64,000 bases of DNA from Przewalskia tangutica (GCA_029844215.1 CM056733.1:42421142-42485141), one strand, 5' to 3'; shown: positions 32,878-45,790, numbered from the stretch's first letter. Numbers and translations are program-made. The notes: a model not told the origin generated them from the sequence alone.

Positions 32878-35823
32878 TGTTATACCGTATTTTGGTATAT
32901 GCGTAAGGCGTGCGTAGAAAAATTTGAAGTTTAAAGTTGGCTTGGCGAAAATTATTTTGTTCACAACACGTTTAGAGTCGTTTTTCGAAACGTTTTCCAC
33001 GACTTCGTAGGAAAATTCCGGCTATGTCATTTTTAATTTTTGCGGATTTTTAGAGAGGCGAAACATTTTGGACCAACAAGAGGCGCCACTTGGCACCCTC
33101 TCATTGGAGCACGTTTGGGGCGGTAAAGGGGTGGACGAATGGCCATTGTTTGGTCAAGGGTTGGTAGGATATTTTGTGGTAGATGGATAAGGTGCACTTG
33201 GCAAGATCTTGGCCTACACTTGCCTTGCACTTGGCAAGATCTTGGCCATTGGTTGGCCTTTGCTAGACCTATAAATACCCTCTTTGATGACTTCTTCATC
33301 CATTCTACAAATCTCTAAGTGTTAAAAATCCTCCCTCTCTTAGTAGTGTTCTCGCCCAACACCATCCTCCCTTGGCGAGAGCCCTCCCCTCCTAGTAGTG
33401 TGGTAGTGGGGTACTCCCACCCTAGTTGTTTCGTATAATGCCCCTCTTGTTAGAAATACTCTCAAAGTATTGTTATAATGCCCAAATTACCTTAGCCATA
33501 TACCTTTTAGTATTCTAAGGTTATACCTTTACAATAAGCCCAGAAATACTATTATTCTTCCATTCAGTCGCAATACCGAAACCCTAAGTTAATCTTCACC
33601 CGTATTTGAAGTAGTAAGTATAAGTTTGTTAGAACTTCTAAGGGTTGTTTGGAGCGGTCGGGCGCTGCGGAGTAGGAGCTAAACCTTGCTCAGGATCGAC
33701 ATTTAAACTCGGATAATTATGGGCTTATCGAGGTAAATATCTTATCCCTCTATTGTAATTGGAGATTACATGATTGTTAGACTATATAGTTGAAGTATAC
33801 TATATATAGAATCAACGTTGTTATCGCAATGTCTTTTGACTTAAGCACGGATAATAAGAAACCTTTCGAAGAAGAATCTTGTGTATTTACATAGTGTATT
33901 AGATAGACTTGTGTAGCTTTTACGTGAGGTAGAATTGTACGTCCGATTAACGTATAACCCCCCCCCTGGTTGGCTTGGTAGCCGGCCCCGATAGAGGAGG
34001 AGATTTACGCTGTTGCGGGGGGGGGAGGTGCTGCCGATTTTTCTGTAGAATGTTCTACGAAGGGATCTAAATGTTAATGATAGCCTTGTGGCCTTATAGG
34101 TTGATGTACTACGTGTGGCGCGATCTACTTGGCTTAAAGGAGTAGCTGACAGTTGGAAGTACTTGGAGCGTTTTGCTATTAGTCGATACTCGTCGCGAGG
34201 TATGTGAACCTCTTCCTATCTCTTCTAGCATGATATGTGTGAACTATGTAGTACGGTAGACGTACATGTGCTAAATGTATTTGATTGGTTTAAAACATAA
34301 AGTGTTATAACGGCTTTATGGGAAGTTGGTTATAACAGCTTTATGTTGGTAAGAAAATACTTGTGGTTTTAAAAGGTAATCGATTTGAACTATAAGCGGC
34401 TTGTTATGTGTTAATAAAGAACTTGAAGTATTTCAAAAGATTTTGAATCATTTTGAAAGAAGAGTAATACTTGATTTTTTAGAAAACTTAAGAGTTATAC
34501 TAGCCTTATGGAAAGTTAGGTATAACGGCTTAAGAATGTTTCTTGATTTTGGAAATCGAATGTGTATCGACAAACCATCGTAGCGTTAATAAAAGGAAAT
34601 GTTTTTAATAATTAAGTATTATTAAAACCAAGAGAAACTTCCATCTGCATAGAAGCTAAGATGAGACAAAATGATAATTCCTAGATCATGGTCATGCTTT
34701 GTAATAAGATTGTTATAAACAAGAATATCCTACTCACTTATAAGGCTTATGTTTCTCAGTTGTTTAAAGGAGAATTATATTCTTAAATGAATAAGACTAT
34801 GAACTACGAAACCTTTCTAAAATGAGAAACTTGAACATGGGAAATTAGGCAAACTTGAACATTGGAAATTAGGCAAACTTGAACATTGGAAAGAATGTTG
34901 CTACTTGATTTTACAAAGAGAAGTAATTGATTTACTTTAAAAGATAATCACTCTATTTTCATATACTACGTGTATTGTGTGGTTTTGTGAAGTAACGATC
35001 TTTTAAAGATTTAATGTATGAAGTACTTTGGGGATAGGTGCGAACTTGTTAGTAGAAAGTACCTTGTGTGAATAACTTGATTGTATTGGTTTGTGATAGC
35101 CTTGTAATACTTTCTTGTTGATTTGATAAGTAAGCATGTTAGGATGCTACGTGTGTTAGTATCTTGTGATTATTGTGTAAGGGGTCACTCTTGTTGTGCT
35201 TACGTTGTCAAACGTTAAGCCCGTTATCTTGTTATTGTATCACATACCCCGACTTATTATACCGGGCTTGCCACCCGATGCGGGTCTATACGGCTATCAC
35301 GATCCTTGTGACTACGCGAGCGCGGTAGCTCGGATTGATCATTCCGGTGTTTAGCACGATGCGGGGATTCTATGCGTGCTGTGAGACTATGCGGTCTTTT
35401 GAGACTATGCGGTGCGGGAGCCTAGGCGGATACCGAGGTTAGCCGCCCGACGCGGGGTATACCTCGGTGATGCAGGACCATGATTCGAGAATACCTCATG
35501 CGGTGCTGGGTGACCTATGCGGGTGCGAGAGTTCGAGGATAGACGCGCCACATTGATATTGCGGCGAGTGGCGGCCGATCATGTGGTGCGGTCTAGAAAG
35601 ACCTCGGGATACGGATTTGTGGTATTTTTGGTGCTGTGGGTCTTAGTAGTCGGCTATGCGCCGTACTTGCCGTCGGTTTTATTGTGATAACTTTGAGGCG
35701 TGAGTCACGACTTAACATATTCGCTTATTTATTGTGAGCGTAGTTTGGTTATCATACATGTCTCTGCTTTATATATCGCTATGATTTCATTTCTGATATT
35801 TATTTTCGATTTCACATACTTGG
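32878..35823 (+). repeat. Second LTR of F2, left piece
   Basis: Starts TGTTATACCGTATTTTGG and matches 23204-26120 of the 5' LTR, with a TATA box at 33270-33277 and the GC-rich block at 35270-35600. It stops at CTTGG (35819-35823), where F3 is inserted, and resumes at 51745. Two long runs, C at about 33959 and G at about 34017, look like assembly artefacts. No gene is supported. Confidence 0.9.
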
Positions 35824-36037
35824 TGTTATACCGTATTTCCGCAGTATGTACGTGAGAATACGTCTGAAAAGTCTAGCCTTAAAGTTTAGGCAACACGTTT
35901 TTGGTGGGCACAACTCGCAAAACGAATAGTTTTCCGACGAAACGTTTCCACAACTTTCGTAGGGTAAATTCCGGCTATGCCATTTCTAATTTTTGCGGAT
36001 TTTTCCGAGAGACGAAACATTTTGGACCAACGGGAGG
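35824..36037 (+). repeat. LTR 5' fragment of F3 unit 1
   Basis: The first 214 bp of the F3 LTR type (TGTTATACCGTATTTCC...), ending at CGGGAGG, where the sequence jumps into the RT gene (GATTTGCTGGAG). Confidence 0.9.
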
Positions 36038-38645
36038 GATTTGCTGGAGAAGGGCTTCATCAGGCCTAGTGTTTCTCCCTGGGGAGCGCCGGTATTGTTC
36101 GTAAAGAAGAAGGACGGGACGCTGCGCATGTGTGTTGATTATAGGCAGCTGAACAAGGTGACCATTAAACGAATACCCCTTCCGATTGATGATTTGTTCG
36201 ACGATTGCAGTGCGAGATGTTTCTCAAGATTGATCTGCGATCGGGCTATCATCAGTGTGAGTCGAGAGAGGTGGATGTCCCTAGGATGCATTCGTGACGT
36301 GCGGGCATTATGAGTTCAGGTCATGTCTTTTAGGTTGACGAATGCTCGGCGGTATTCATGGATTTGATGAACCGAGTGTTCAAACCATTTTGGGCAGCGT
36401 TTGTGATAGTGTTCATTGATGATATCTTGGTTTATTCTCGCCGGAGCGAGCACGCGGATCATTTGAGGCGTCTTGTGATTCTCGGGACCAGCGATTGTAC
36501 GCCAAGTTTTCCAAATGTGAGTTTTGGTTGACTTGATGGCGTTTCTTGGGCATATCGTCGGGTGATGGCATTAGTGAATCTGGCGAATCGAAGCGATCGG
36601 GACTTGGCCTGACCTACTACTCCGAGAGGTTCGCGATTTCGGGCCTTGCGAGGATATTATCGGCGGTTCGTAGAAGTTTGCTTCTATCTACGCACCATTG
36701 ACTAGGTGACTCGGAAAAGCGTGCCAAGTTTGATGGTGATGCTTGTGGCGGGGTTTCGATTCTTTGAAGAAGAGACCGGCGCCCCGTTCTTACTCTTCCG
36801 GAGGGTCGGATGGTTATGTCGTGTATTGTGATCGTCGGGCATCGGGTTGGGATGTGTGTTGATGCGGCATGGAAGGGTTATAGCATATGCGTCCGCAATT
36901 TGAAGAAACACGGAGGAACTACCCCACGTGATTTGGAGTTGGCGGTAGTGATTCACGCTTTGAAGATCTGGAGGCACTATTTGTATGGGGTTCACGTGGA
37001 TATTTATACGGACCACAAGAGCCTCGGTATATCTTGACGGAGGCTGAACTTACGGCGAGGCGGTGGTTAGAGTTGCTTAAGGATTACGATGTTGATATCT
37101 GTACCACGGGAAGGCGATGTTGTGGCGAGATGCTCTTAGTCGAGGTCGATGGGAGCCTATCGGATGTGCGGCTAGAGAGGAGGACATGGTTCGTGATTTG
37201 CATCGGTTAGCGAGCCTTGGTGTCCGTTTGATTGATTACGATAGCGATGGGGTTAGAGTTCGTGAGGTTGCGAGTCTTCCATCGTCGAGGAGGTGAAGAA
37301 AGCGGCGATTTGAGATCGGCTTTGATTCGATATCGTGATCTGACTCTTCGTGAGGCAAGGGTCCTTTTGAGGTAGCACGATGGGGTGCTAAGGTTTGAGG
37401 CGGTTGTGTGTTCGGATGTTTGAGGACTTGGCGGAGTTCTTGGGGAAGCCTGCGGTAGCGTTACTCTATCCATCGGTCGACCAAGATGTACCACGACCTT
37501 AGATCTGTATTGGTGGGATGGCTTGAAGAGGGCGTTGCGAGTTCGTAGCTCGGTGCCGTGTTGTCGGCGGTGAAGGTAGAGCACGAGGCTGCTGGTTTTA
37601 TTCTGACGATTGAGATCCGACACGGAAGTGGGAGGTAATCAACATGGACTTCATTCTGGATTACCTCGCACTCGGAGGAGACATGATTCTATATGGGTTA
37701 TCGTCGACGGTGGCGAAATCAGCCCACTTTCTTCCGTCGGGGCGACGCACCGGCGAGATTATGCGGACTTTACATCAGAGATCGTCGGTGCATGGAGTCC
37801 CTACCCGATCATATCGCGAGAGCCGGTTTGGCTAACACGGAGGTCCTTCCAGAGGTTTAGGGGCGAGTGAGCACGATCGCATTTCATCCGCAGCGAGCGG
37901 ACGGCGAGCGCACTATCGGACTGCGAGGATATCTGCGAGCTGTGTTATTGACTTGATGGTAGTTGGGAGGATCATTTGCCTCTAGTTGAGTTCGCGTATA
38001 ATAGCTACCACTCAAGTATTCAGATGGCGCCTTATGAGGCCTTGTATGGGAGGAAGTGCGGATCGCCTATAGGTTGGTTCGATGTGGGCGAGAGTGCGGC
38101 TAGTGGGACGGTTGATACGTGACGATGGATAAGTGAAGCTTATCAAAGGCGGCTATTAATGACTCGAGTCGGCCAGTTGTATCACGAGATCATCGTCGTC
38201 GGCATCTTGAGTTCGAGTTCATGATTGGGTTTTCCTAAAGGTGTCACCCATGAAGGGTGTGATGAGATTCGGGAAGAAGGAGCTTCGGCCCAGGTACATT
38301 GGGCGTTTGATTATCCGCGAGGTAGGCAAGGTTGCCTATGAGTTGGGTCTGTCGTCCGTCGGAGGCGGTCGTCGGTTTTTCACGTATCTATCTTTGAGAG
38401 ATGTATCGGGGATCCATCTAGGGTACACCCGATTGGCGATGTCGGTGACCAGGGGTTATCGTATGAGGAGATTCCCATGGCGATAGTCGATCGTCGGAGT
38501 TAGGCGTCTGCGGACCAGGCGTGGCTTCGTCAGTCTTGTGGCGGAGCGAGCTCGAGGAGGAGATGACATGGGAGGCGAGGAGGACATGAGGCGAAGTATC
38601 CTCACTTATTTCCCACACCTCGGGTAATTCACTTTCTACTTGTAA
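36038..38645 (+). pseudogene. pol: pol unit 1 of F3: RT, RNase H, integrase, chromodomain; 5' truncated
   Basis: Begins inside RT with LLEKGFIRPSVSPWGAP, VLFVKKKDGTLRMCVDYRQL and NKVTIKRIPLP (36040-36200). The catalytic motif is at about 36412-36440 as FIDDILVYS. RNase H follows (LELAVVIHALKIWRHYL, YTDHKSL near 36940-37030; then LLKDYDVDI). Integrase runs from about 37480 (TKMYHDL) through NMDFIL at 37640 and SAHFLPSGRRTGE to PYEALYGRKC near 38030. The chromodomain part is near 38440-38630. Gag, protease and the N-terminal RT third are absent. Many frameshifts are present, several at positions where units 2 and 3 have the right base count. Confidence 0.9.
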
Positions 38646-38742
38646 ATTTCGTTATCGTTTACGCCTAAGTGTTGTTACGTGGCCTTGTGTGGCATTTGCT
38701 GTTTTAGTTATGAAGAATCTTATCGTTAGCGTCTTGGGAAGG

Positions 38743-38774
38743 AACATTCGGACGAATGTTTCTAAGGAGGAGAA
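38743..38774 (+). promoter_or_regulatory. Hairpin and polypurine tract (F3 unit 1)
   Basis: AACATTCG-GA-CGAATGTT (38743-38760), then AAGGAGGAGAA before the LTR fragment. Confidence 0.8.
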
Positions 38775-38933
38775 TGTTATACCGTATTTCCGAGTATATG
38801 CGTAAGGAATACGTCTAAAAAGTCTAGCCTTAAAGTTTAGGCAAAACGTTTTTTTGGGCACAACTTCGAAAGCGAATAGTTTTCGGCGAAGCGTTTCCAC
38901 GACTTCGTAGGGTAAATTCGGCTATGCCATTTC
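38775..38933 (+). repeat. LTR 5' fragment of F3 unit 2
   Basis: The first 159 bp of the F3 LTR type, ending at GCTATGCCATTTC, then passing directly into protease/RT linker sequence (ATGATTGACGGCGTG). Confidence 0.9.
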
Positions 38934-41900
38934 GTAGATGATTGACGGCGTGATTATGGGGATGGATTGGCTAGCTTCTTGCTACGCCAATGTAGCTGCG
39001 AGAGAGAAGTGCAGTTCCGATTTCAGGAGCGGTTGTTGTGTGGGAGGGAACGCGGTATCGAGGGTAGGTTTATTTCCTACCTCAAAGCTAGGAAGATGGT
39101 GCGAAGGGTATATCTACCATCTCGTTCGGGTGTTTGATCTGAAGGCTGCGGTACAGTTTTGATCGATTCGATGGTCACGAGTTCCTAGGCGTGTTTCGGA
39201 TGACCTCGGGTATCCTCACGAGAGGAGATCGAGTTTTGTATAGATGTGTTGCGGATACTCGGCCTATTTCCATTCCGCCATACGAATGGCACTGCCCGAG
39301 TTGAGAGAGTTGAAGGACGGTGAGGATTTCTTGGAGAAGGGCTTCATCGGGCCTAGTGTTTCTCCTGAGGCGCGGTATTGTTCGTAAAGAAGAAGGGCGA
39401 GGCAGCTGCGCGTGTGTTGATTATAAGCGGTGAACAAGGTGACCATTAAACGAATACCCTTCCCGGGATTGATGATTTGTTCGACCGGTTGCGAGTGCGA
39501 GATGTTTCTCAAGATTGATCTGCGATCGGGCTATCATCAGTGTGAGTCGAGAGGTGGATGTCCACAGGATTGCATTCGGGACGTCACGGGCATTATGAGT
39601 TCGTGGTCATGTCTTTTAGGTTGACGATGCTCGTGGTATTCATGGATTTGATGAACCGAGTGTTCAAACCATTTTTGGGCGCGTTTGTGATAGTGTTCAT
39701 TGATGATATCTTGGTTTATTCGCTCGGGCGGGAGCATGCGGATCATTTGAGGCTTGTCTTGTGATTCTCGGGACCAGCGATTATACGCCAAGTTTTCCAA
39801 ATGTGAGTTTTGGTTGACTTGATGGCGTTTCTTGGGCATATCGTCGGGTGATGGCATTCAGTGGATCTGGCGAATCGAAGCGATCGAGGACTTGGCCTGA
39901 ACTACTACTCCGTGAGGTTCGCGATTTTGGGCCTTGCGAGGATATTATCGGCGGTTCGTAGAAGTTTGCTTCATCTACGCACCATTGACTAGGTGACTCG
40001 GAAAGCGGCCAAGTTTGATGGTGATGCTTGTGGCGGGGTTTCGATTCTTGAAAGAGGCGGCGGCGCCCCGTTCTTACTCTTCGGAGGGTCGGATGGTTAT
40101 GTCGTGTATTGTGATCGTCGGGCATCGGGTTGGGATGTGTGTTGATGCGGCATGGCGGGGTTATAGCATATGCATCAGACGGTGAAGAAACACGAGAGAA
40201 CTACCCGCGTGATTTGGAGTTAGCGGTAGTGATTCACGCTTTGAAGATCGGAGGCACTATTTGTATGGGGTTCACGTGGATATTTATCTGAGACCACAAG
40301 AGCCTCGGTATATCTTGACGGAGGAGGTGAACTTACAGCGAGCGGTGGTTAGAGTTGCTTAAGGATTACGATGTTGATATCTGTACCACGGGGAAGGCGA
40401 TGTTGTGGCGGATGCTCTTAGTCGTAGGTCGATGGGAGCCTATCGGATGTGCGACTAGAGAGGAGGACATGGTTCGTGATTTGCATCGATTAGCGAGCCT
40501 TGGTGTCCGTTTGATTGATTACGATAGCGATGGGGTTAGAGTTCGTGAGGTTGCGAGTCTTCCATCGTCGAGAGGTGAAGAGCAGCGATTCGAGATCGGC
40601 TTTGATTCGATATCGTGATCTGACTCTTCGTGAGGCAAGGGTCCTTTTGAGGTAGCACTGATGGGGTGCTAAGGTTTGAAGCGGTATGTGTGTTCGGATG
40701 TTTGAGACTTGGCGAGTTCTTGGGGAAGCACGCGGCGCGCGTTACTCTATCCATCCGGTCGACCAAGATGTACCACGACCTTAGATCTGTGTATTGGTGG
40801 GATGGCTTGAAGAGGGCGTTGCGAGTTCGTAGCTCGGTGCGTGTTGTCGGCGGTGAAGGTAGAGCACGAGGCTGCTTTGGTTTATTCTGAGCGATTGAGA
40901 TCCCGACACGGAAGTGGGAGGTAATCAACATGGACTTCATTCTGAGATTACCTGCGCTCGGAGGAGACATGATTCTATATGGGTTATCGTCGGCGGTGGC
41001 GAAATCAGCCCACTTTCTTCCGTCGGGGCGACGCACCGGTGAGGATTATGCGGACTTTACATCAGAGATCGTCGGTGCATGGAGTCCCTACTGCGATCAT
41101 ATCGGGCAGAGCCCAATTTACGGCTAACCGGAGGTCCTTCCAGAGGGTTTAGGGGCCGAGTGAGCACAGTCGCATTTCATCCACGAGCAGCGGACGAGCG
41201 AGCGCACTATCGGACTCTTGAGGATATCTGCGAGCTGTGTTATTGACCAGTGGTAGTTGGGAGGATCATTTGCCTCTGGTTGAGATCGCGTATAATAATA
41301 GCTACCACTCCGGTATTCAGATGGCGCCTTATGAGGCCTTGTATGGGAGGAAGTGCGGATCGCCTATAGGTTGGTTCGATGTGGGCGAGTGCGGCTAGTG
41401 GGACGGATTTGGTACAGTGACGATGGATAAGGTGAAGCTTATCAAGGCGTATTAATGCTCGAGTCGGCCAGTTGTATGCAGATCATCGTCGTCGACATCT
41501 GGAGTTCGCAGTTGATGATTGGGTTTTCCTGAAGGTGTCACCCATGAAGGGTGTGATGAGATTCGGGAAGAAGAAACTGGCCACAGGTACGTTGGGCGTT
41601 TGATTATCGCGAGGTAGGCAAGGTTGCCTATGAGTTGTGTCTGTCGTCCGTCCGGAGCGGTGCATCCGGTTTTCACGTATCTATCTTTGAGGAGATGTAT
41701 CGGGGATCCATCTAAGGTACACCCGATTGGCGATGTCGGTGGCGAGGGTTATCGTATGAGAAGATTCCCATAGCGATAGTCGATCGTCGGGTTAGGCGTC
41801 TGCGGACGGGGCGTGGCTTCGTCAGGTCTTGTGGCGGAGCGAGCTCGGGGAGGAGATGACATGGGAAGCGAGGAGGACATGAGGCGAAGTATCCTCACTT

Positions 41901-41945
41901 ATTTCCACACCTCGGGTAATTCACTTTCCTACTTGTAAATTTTCG
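38934..41945 (+). pseudogene. pol: pol unit 2 of F3: protease end, RT, RNase H, integrase, chromodomain
   Basis: Starts at the C-terminal part of the protease region (IMGMDWLASCYANV at 38950-38995), then the linker with GYIYHLVRVFDLKA near 39105. RT is at 39290-39770 (GFIGPSVS, NKVTIKRIPFP, SGYHQCESR, VIVFIDDILVYS at 39690-39720). RNase H is at about 40080-40440 (HALKI, LLKDYDVDICTTGKAM). Integrase is at 40660-41400 (TKMYHDLRSVYWWDGLKRA near 40770, NMDFILRLPALGGD near 40930, SAHFLPSGRRTGEDYADF near 41010). The chromodomain tail is at about 41700-41930. It contains 400-500 bp more pol than unit 1, so the two truncations are different events. Frameshifted throughout. Confidence 0.9.
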
Positions 41946-42037
41946 TTATCGTTTACGCTAAGTGTTGTTACGTGGCCTTGTGTGGCATTTGCATGTTTTA
42001 GTTATGAAGAATCTTATCGTTAAGCGTCTTGGGAAGG

Positions 42038-42070
42038 AACATTGGGACGAATGTTTCTAAGGAGGGAGAA
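42038..42070 (+). promoter_or_regulatory. Hairpin and polypurine tract (F3 unit 2)
   Basis: AACATTGGGACGAATGTT (one arm base changed), then AAGGAGGGAGAA before the complete element's 5' LTR. Confidence 0.75.
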
Positions 42071-44483
42071 TGTTATACCGTATTTCCAGTATATGCGTAA
42101 GGGAATACGTCTGAAAATCTAGCCTTAAAGTTTAGGCAAAACATTTTTTTGGGCACTGACTCATGAAAGCGAATAGTTTTCAGGCGAAAGCGTTTCCACG
42201 ACTTTCGTAGGGTAAATTCGGCTATGCCATTTCTAATTTTGCGGATTTTTAGAGAGGCGAAACATTTTGGACCAGCGGGAGGCGACACTTGGCACCTCGA
42301 TTGGTGGACTTCAAATCGTTCATTTGGGCGAATTGGACTATGATAGCGCGTTTTTGTGCCTTGTGCACAAGTCGAGAGTTGGTAGGATATTTGCGTATAG
42401 TTAATCCTCACTTTACACTTGCCTTGCACTTGTCTTAATCTTGGCCATTGGTTGGCCACTTCTTGACCTATAAATACCCCCAAGATGAAGAGTTCTTCAT
42501 CCACAAAGCTTTCAAGTCTTGAAAATCCTCTCCTCTCCCTTAAGCCTTTTAGTCCAACACCTCCCTCCCTTGTGAAGTTTGGCGAGGGCCTACACTAGCC
42601 TGGCGAAATCTACCCCCTCCTTGGTAGAAAAGTTGCCTTCTTGTATTGTTATAATGCCCAAAATACCCTAGCCCAAATACCTTAGTACTTAGTAGAAGTT
42701 GTGAAGAACTTCTAAGGTTTCCTTGGAGCATACAACTTAGGAGCAAAACCTTGCTCAGGCGCGACTTTTTCTAGGATATTATTGGGCTTACCGAGGTAAC
42801 TAATCCTAACCCTCTTTTGAATTAGAGAATATATATTGTTGTAGTATAAGAATAAGTATTAATACTTAGAAGAATATCACAGAATAGAATTGAGTGTTAC
42901 CACGAGAAGGGTTTAAAGAAGAATAATCAAACTGTACTTACATAGAATTTGTTTTCCTGATGAACTTATATAGCTCACGGGTAGGAAGTGCTGCCCGACT
43001 TTCCGTAGAATTGTGAACCCTCTGTTTAGAATGACCTTGAGTAGTCTTTGATAGGTATCGTGACTATTATGGTGACTCTCTGCGTGACATATTGACTTGG
43101 CGGTGGTTTTATTTGAGAAGGTATGTGATTCTTCCTAAAGCATGATATTTTACAATATATATGAATGCGGTAGGCGTACATGTGTTAACTAAAATATAAC
43201 TACGGCAATGTCTTTGACTTAAGCTGAATAATACTTACGGCAATGCCTCGGCTTAAGCACGAATAACACTACTGCAGCGATGCCTCACGGCTTAAGCACG
43301 AATAATAAAGATGCGAAAGCATTTCAAAAGAATCTTGAATCATCTTTCTGAGAAGAGAACTAATTGGTTTTAAGCGAAGCTTAAGAGTTATACTAGCCTT
43401 ATGGGAAGTTAAGTATAACCACTTAAGATTGATAAAAGAAACATTTGCCTATGTGTTTATAACGGACTTATATTGAATTGTGAAAGAATAATAAGATGGT
43501 TTGATAAGTAGACATGATATGATGCTATGTGTGTTAGTGTCTTGTAACGTTTGTGAAAAAGTATTCTTGTTGTGCTTATGTTGTTTAACGATAATTTGTT
43601 AGGTTAGTGTAGCATCGCTCGCTCTTGACATATTGCAGGGGTTAAGGCGCCTCCGATGCGGGGTAGACTCGGTGATGCAGGACCGTGATTCGAGAATACC
43701 TCATGCGGGTCCAAGGACCTATGCGAACTACGGGAGTTCGAGGTTAGTGTGCGGGGTTATACCTCATGCGGTCTATGTGGCGTGCGGACGGCGAGTCGGG
43801 GCGATGCCGAGGAGTAGCTACCTCGATGCGGGGTTATGTACCTATGCGGGCCTATGTGATTGGCCTATGCGGACTACGAGTCGAGATTAGGCTTGCATGG
43901 TGATACTACGGGCAATTGGCCTGCCGATCATTCGCGGCCTAGAAAAGACACATTACGATTTACCTATTCTTGCTCTTGTTTGTGATGTACATATGCGGTT
44001 TCCTTGGTTGTTTTATACATACTTGCAAAGCTGTTTTTAAAATGATATGTTTCATTTAAGTATTTCTGATTTCATATACTTAGTACTGTTATCGACCTCC
44101 TTGAGGCTGCGTTCATCTGCGAGTAAGAGCGGCAGTGCTAGATCCACATTCTTAGGATCTACGTTGGTGTCGTGAGCTCCATCTTTTAGGAGGCTCTACT
44201 TTTGGGTATGATCTCCTGTTGTAGATAGTTTTATGCAGATCGAGGGTATGGCGGGGCCTGTCCGTCATAGTTGTATATTTCCTTAAGTGCAGTAGTCATG
44301 TTGTATAGTGTCGGATGTAGCGCTAAACCCTATTTATATATATATGCCGAAAGCGATGTTTTCACATAAAGCGTATGTCTTATTTTATAAAGCTGTTTCA
44401 TGTCTTGCTTTATATTTCGATTACTCGATGTATGACTACTTGGGTGCCGGCAAGCACGATCCACGGGCCGGGCAGTCGTGACA
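42071..44483 (+). repeat. 5' LTR of the complete F3 element (2.4 kb)
   Basis: From TGTTATACCGTATTTCC to GGCAGTCGTGACA. It holds a three-fold repeat of the ACGGCAATG...CTTAAGC...GAATAA unit near 43200-43310 and a GC-rich block of GATGCGGG motifs at 43640-43900. It is shorter than the 3.4 kb LTRs, mainly in the middle part. No gene is supported. Confidence 0.95.
42469..42476 (+). promoter_or_regulatory. LTR TATA box (F3 5' LTR)
   Basis: TATAAATACCCCC, about 400 bp into the LTR, after the inverted CCAAT boxes CCATTGGTTGGCC. Confidence 0.7.
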
Positions 44484-44487
44484 AAAG

Positions 44488-44498
44488 TGGTATCGAGC
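44488..44498 (+). promoter_or_regulatory. Primer-binding site, initiator tRNA-Met (F3)
   Basis: TGGTATCGAGC after LTR end GTGACA and AAAAG. CAG of the expected site is read as CG. Confidence 0.9.
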
Positions 44499-44543
44499 GA
44501 TTAATCCTCGGAAAGTGTCTACGAACCGTATCTAGTAAGTCTT

Positions 44544-44574
44544 GATTATCGGTGTGTTGTGCACCACGATAATC
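44544..44574 (+). promoter_or_regulatory. Leader hairpin with GTGCAC loop (F3)
   Basis: 5' arm GATTATCGGTGTG, loop TTGTGCAC, 3' arm shortened to CACGATAATC. GATTATCG/CGATAATC still pairs perfectly. Confidence 0.65.
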
Positions 44575-44682
44575 GAGGCTATAAGATATTTAGGATTGGT
44601 TTCCATTCTTCTCATTACGAGATCGTGCTTTAGAGGCGTGTTATAGGTTGGACCCCTCTAACGTATTCCTTTCTATATGATT

Positions 44683-45790
44683 ATGCCTCGCGTAAAGCGG
44701 CCGGGCGAGAAGGGCAAAGCGGCCGAGGCGCTAGCGAGACACCCAGTCACGAGGCTCAGGCCCAGTCTATACCGAGCGGCGAGTTCTATGGCGCCGCCCG
44801 GCCCAGCGAGACCACGGTACCACACCTCGTCCCACGGCTGGGCGGAGAGTTAGGGTCTGAGAGATGGCCCGACTTTTGGCTAAAGTTGTGGCCCGTCTGA
44901 GAGAGGCCGATCTGGCGATTCAGTTCAGCTCAGCGCCGGTCGCACCGTGGTACACCGAGGCGAGATAGTTTGAGGCTACGAGATTTCTTGAGTTGTAGCC
45001 CGCGAGTTTTCTGGTGGCGGAGGATGATCGCGAGGAGTTCATCCGTCGACTTGAGAGGATCGTGAGGTGATCAAGGCCTCAGAGACAGAGTCTGTGACCT
45101 TCGGTTCGCATCGGCTGCGCGATACCGCAGTCGATTTGTTTGATTAATGTGAGTTATAACGGGGAGAGCACGCGTACCCAGCTACTTGGGATGAGTTCTC
45201 GGAGGCTTTCCTCGCTCACTTCTTGCCTCGCGGATGAGGAGGCGCGGTGATAGATTTTACTCACGAGCGAGAAGGGCGCCTTGTCGGGAGTACAATGTCG
45301 AGTTTGATTCATTGGCTCGATATGTCCCGGCATTGGTAGCGAATATGGAGGATAGGGTGCACCGCTATGTCACCGGGCTGAGCGACTATATGGGCGAGTC
45401 GTATGCGGGTGTTTCTCTCGGCCGGGTATGGACATTACCGCGTGCGAGCTCATGCTCTTGGATGTGAGGCGTAGAGACCGCCGGGTTGTGACGGCGAGAA
45501 GAGGCGGGGCGGGGTCTTTTGGTGGCTATCGTGGTGGCGGCCTCGGCGATCTAGATTTGCACCACGGCCAGCCCGAGCACTCTGCGCCGTCCTCGGCCCA
45601 GCGAGATATTCGAGGCAAGCGGGGCCCAGGACTTGAGCGTCAGGCGGCGAAGTGCGGCGTCGAGACCACCCGCCGGTGTGGCCGTCACGGTAGATCCCAC
45701 CGGGAGTTGTGGTGCTACGGGAGTTTGTTTGATTGTGGCGGCAGGTCACTATGCGAGCTGTCAGGCTAAGGCGATCTTGATGGTAAGTCG
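44683..45790 (+). pseudogene. gag: gag polyprotein of the complete F3 element, frameshifted
   Basis: Forms the particle that packages element RNA. The ATG at 44683 (MPRVKRPGEK) lies about 185 nt after the primer-binding site. The core is visible at 45000-45480: EEFIRRLERI, KASETES, then WDEFSEAFLAHFLP, and in the next frame EYNVEFDSLARYVPALVANMEDRVHRYVTGL with ELMLLDVRRRDRR. The zinc-knuckle region lies at about 45660-45770, where Cys and His codons of a CCHC motif (CGRHGH; AGHYAS) are split between frames. The downstream protease follows without a clear stop, as expected for a gag-pol fusion reading frame in this clade. At least four frame changes are needed to read it through. Confidence 0.85.
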
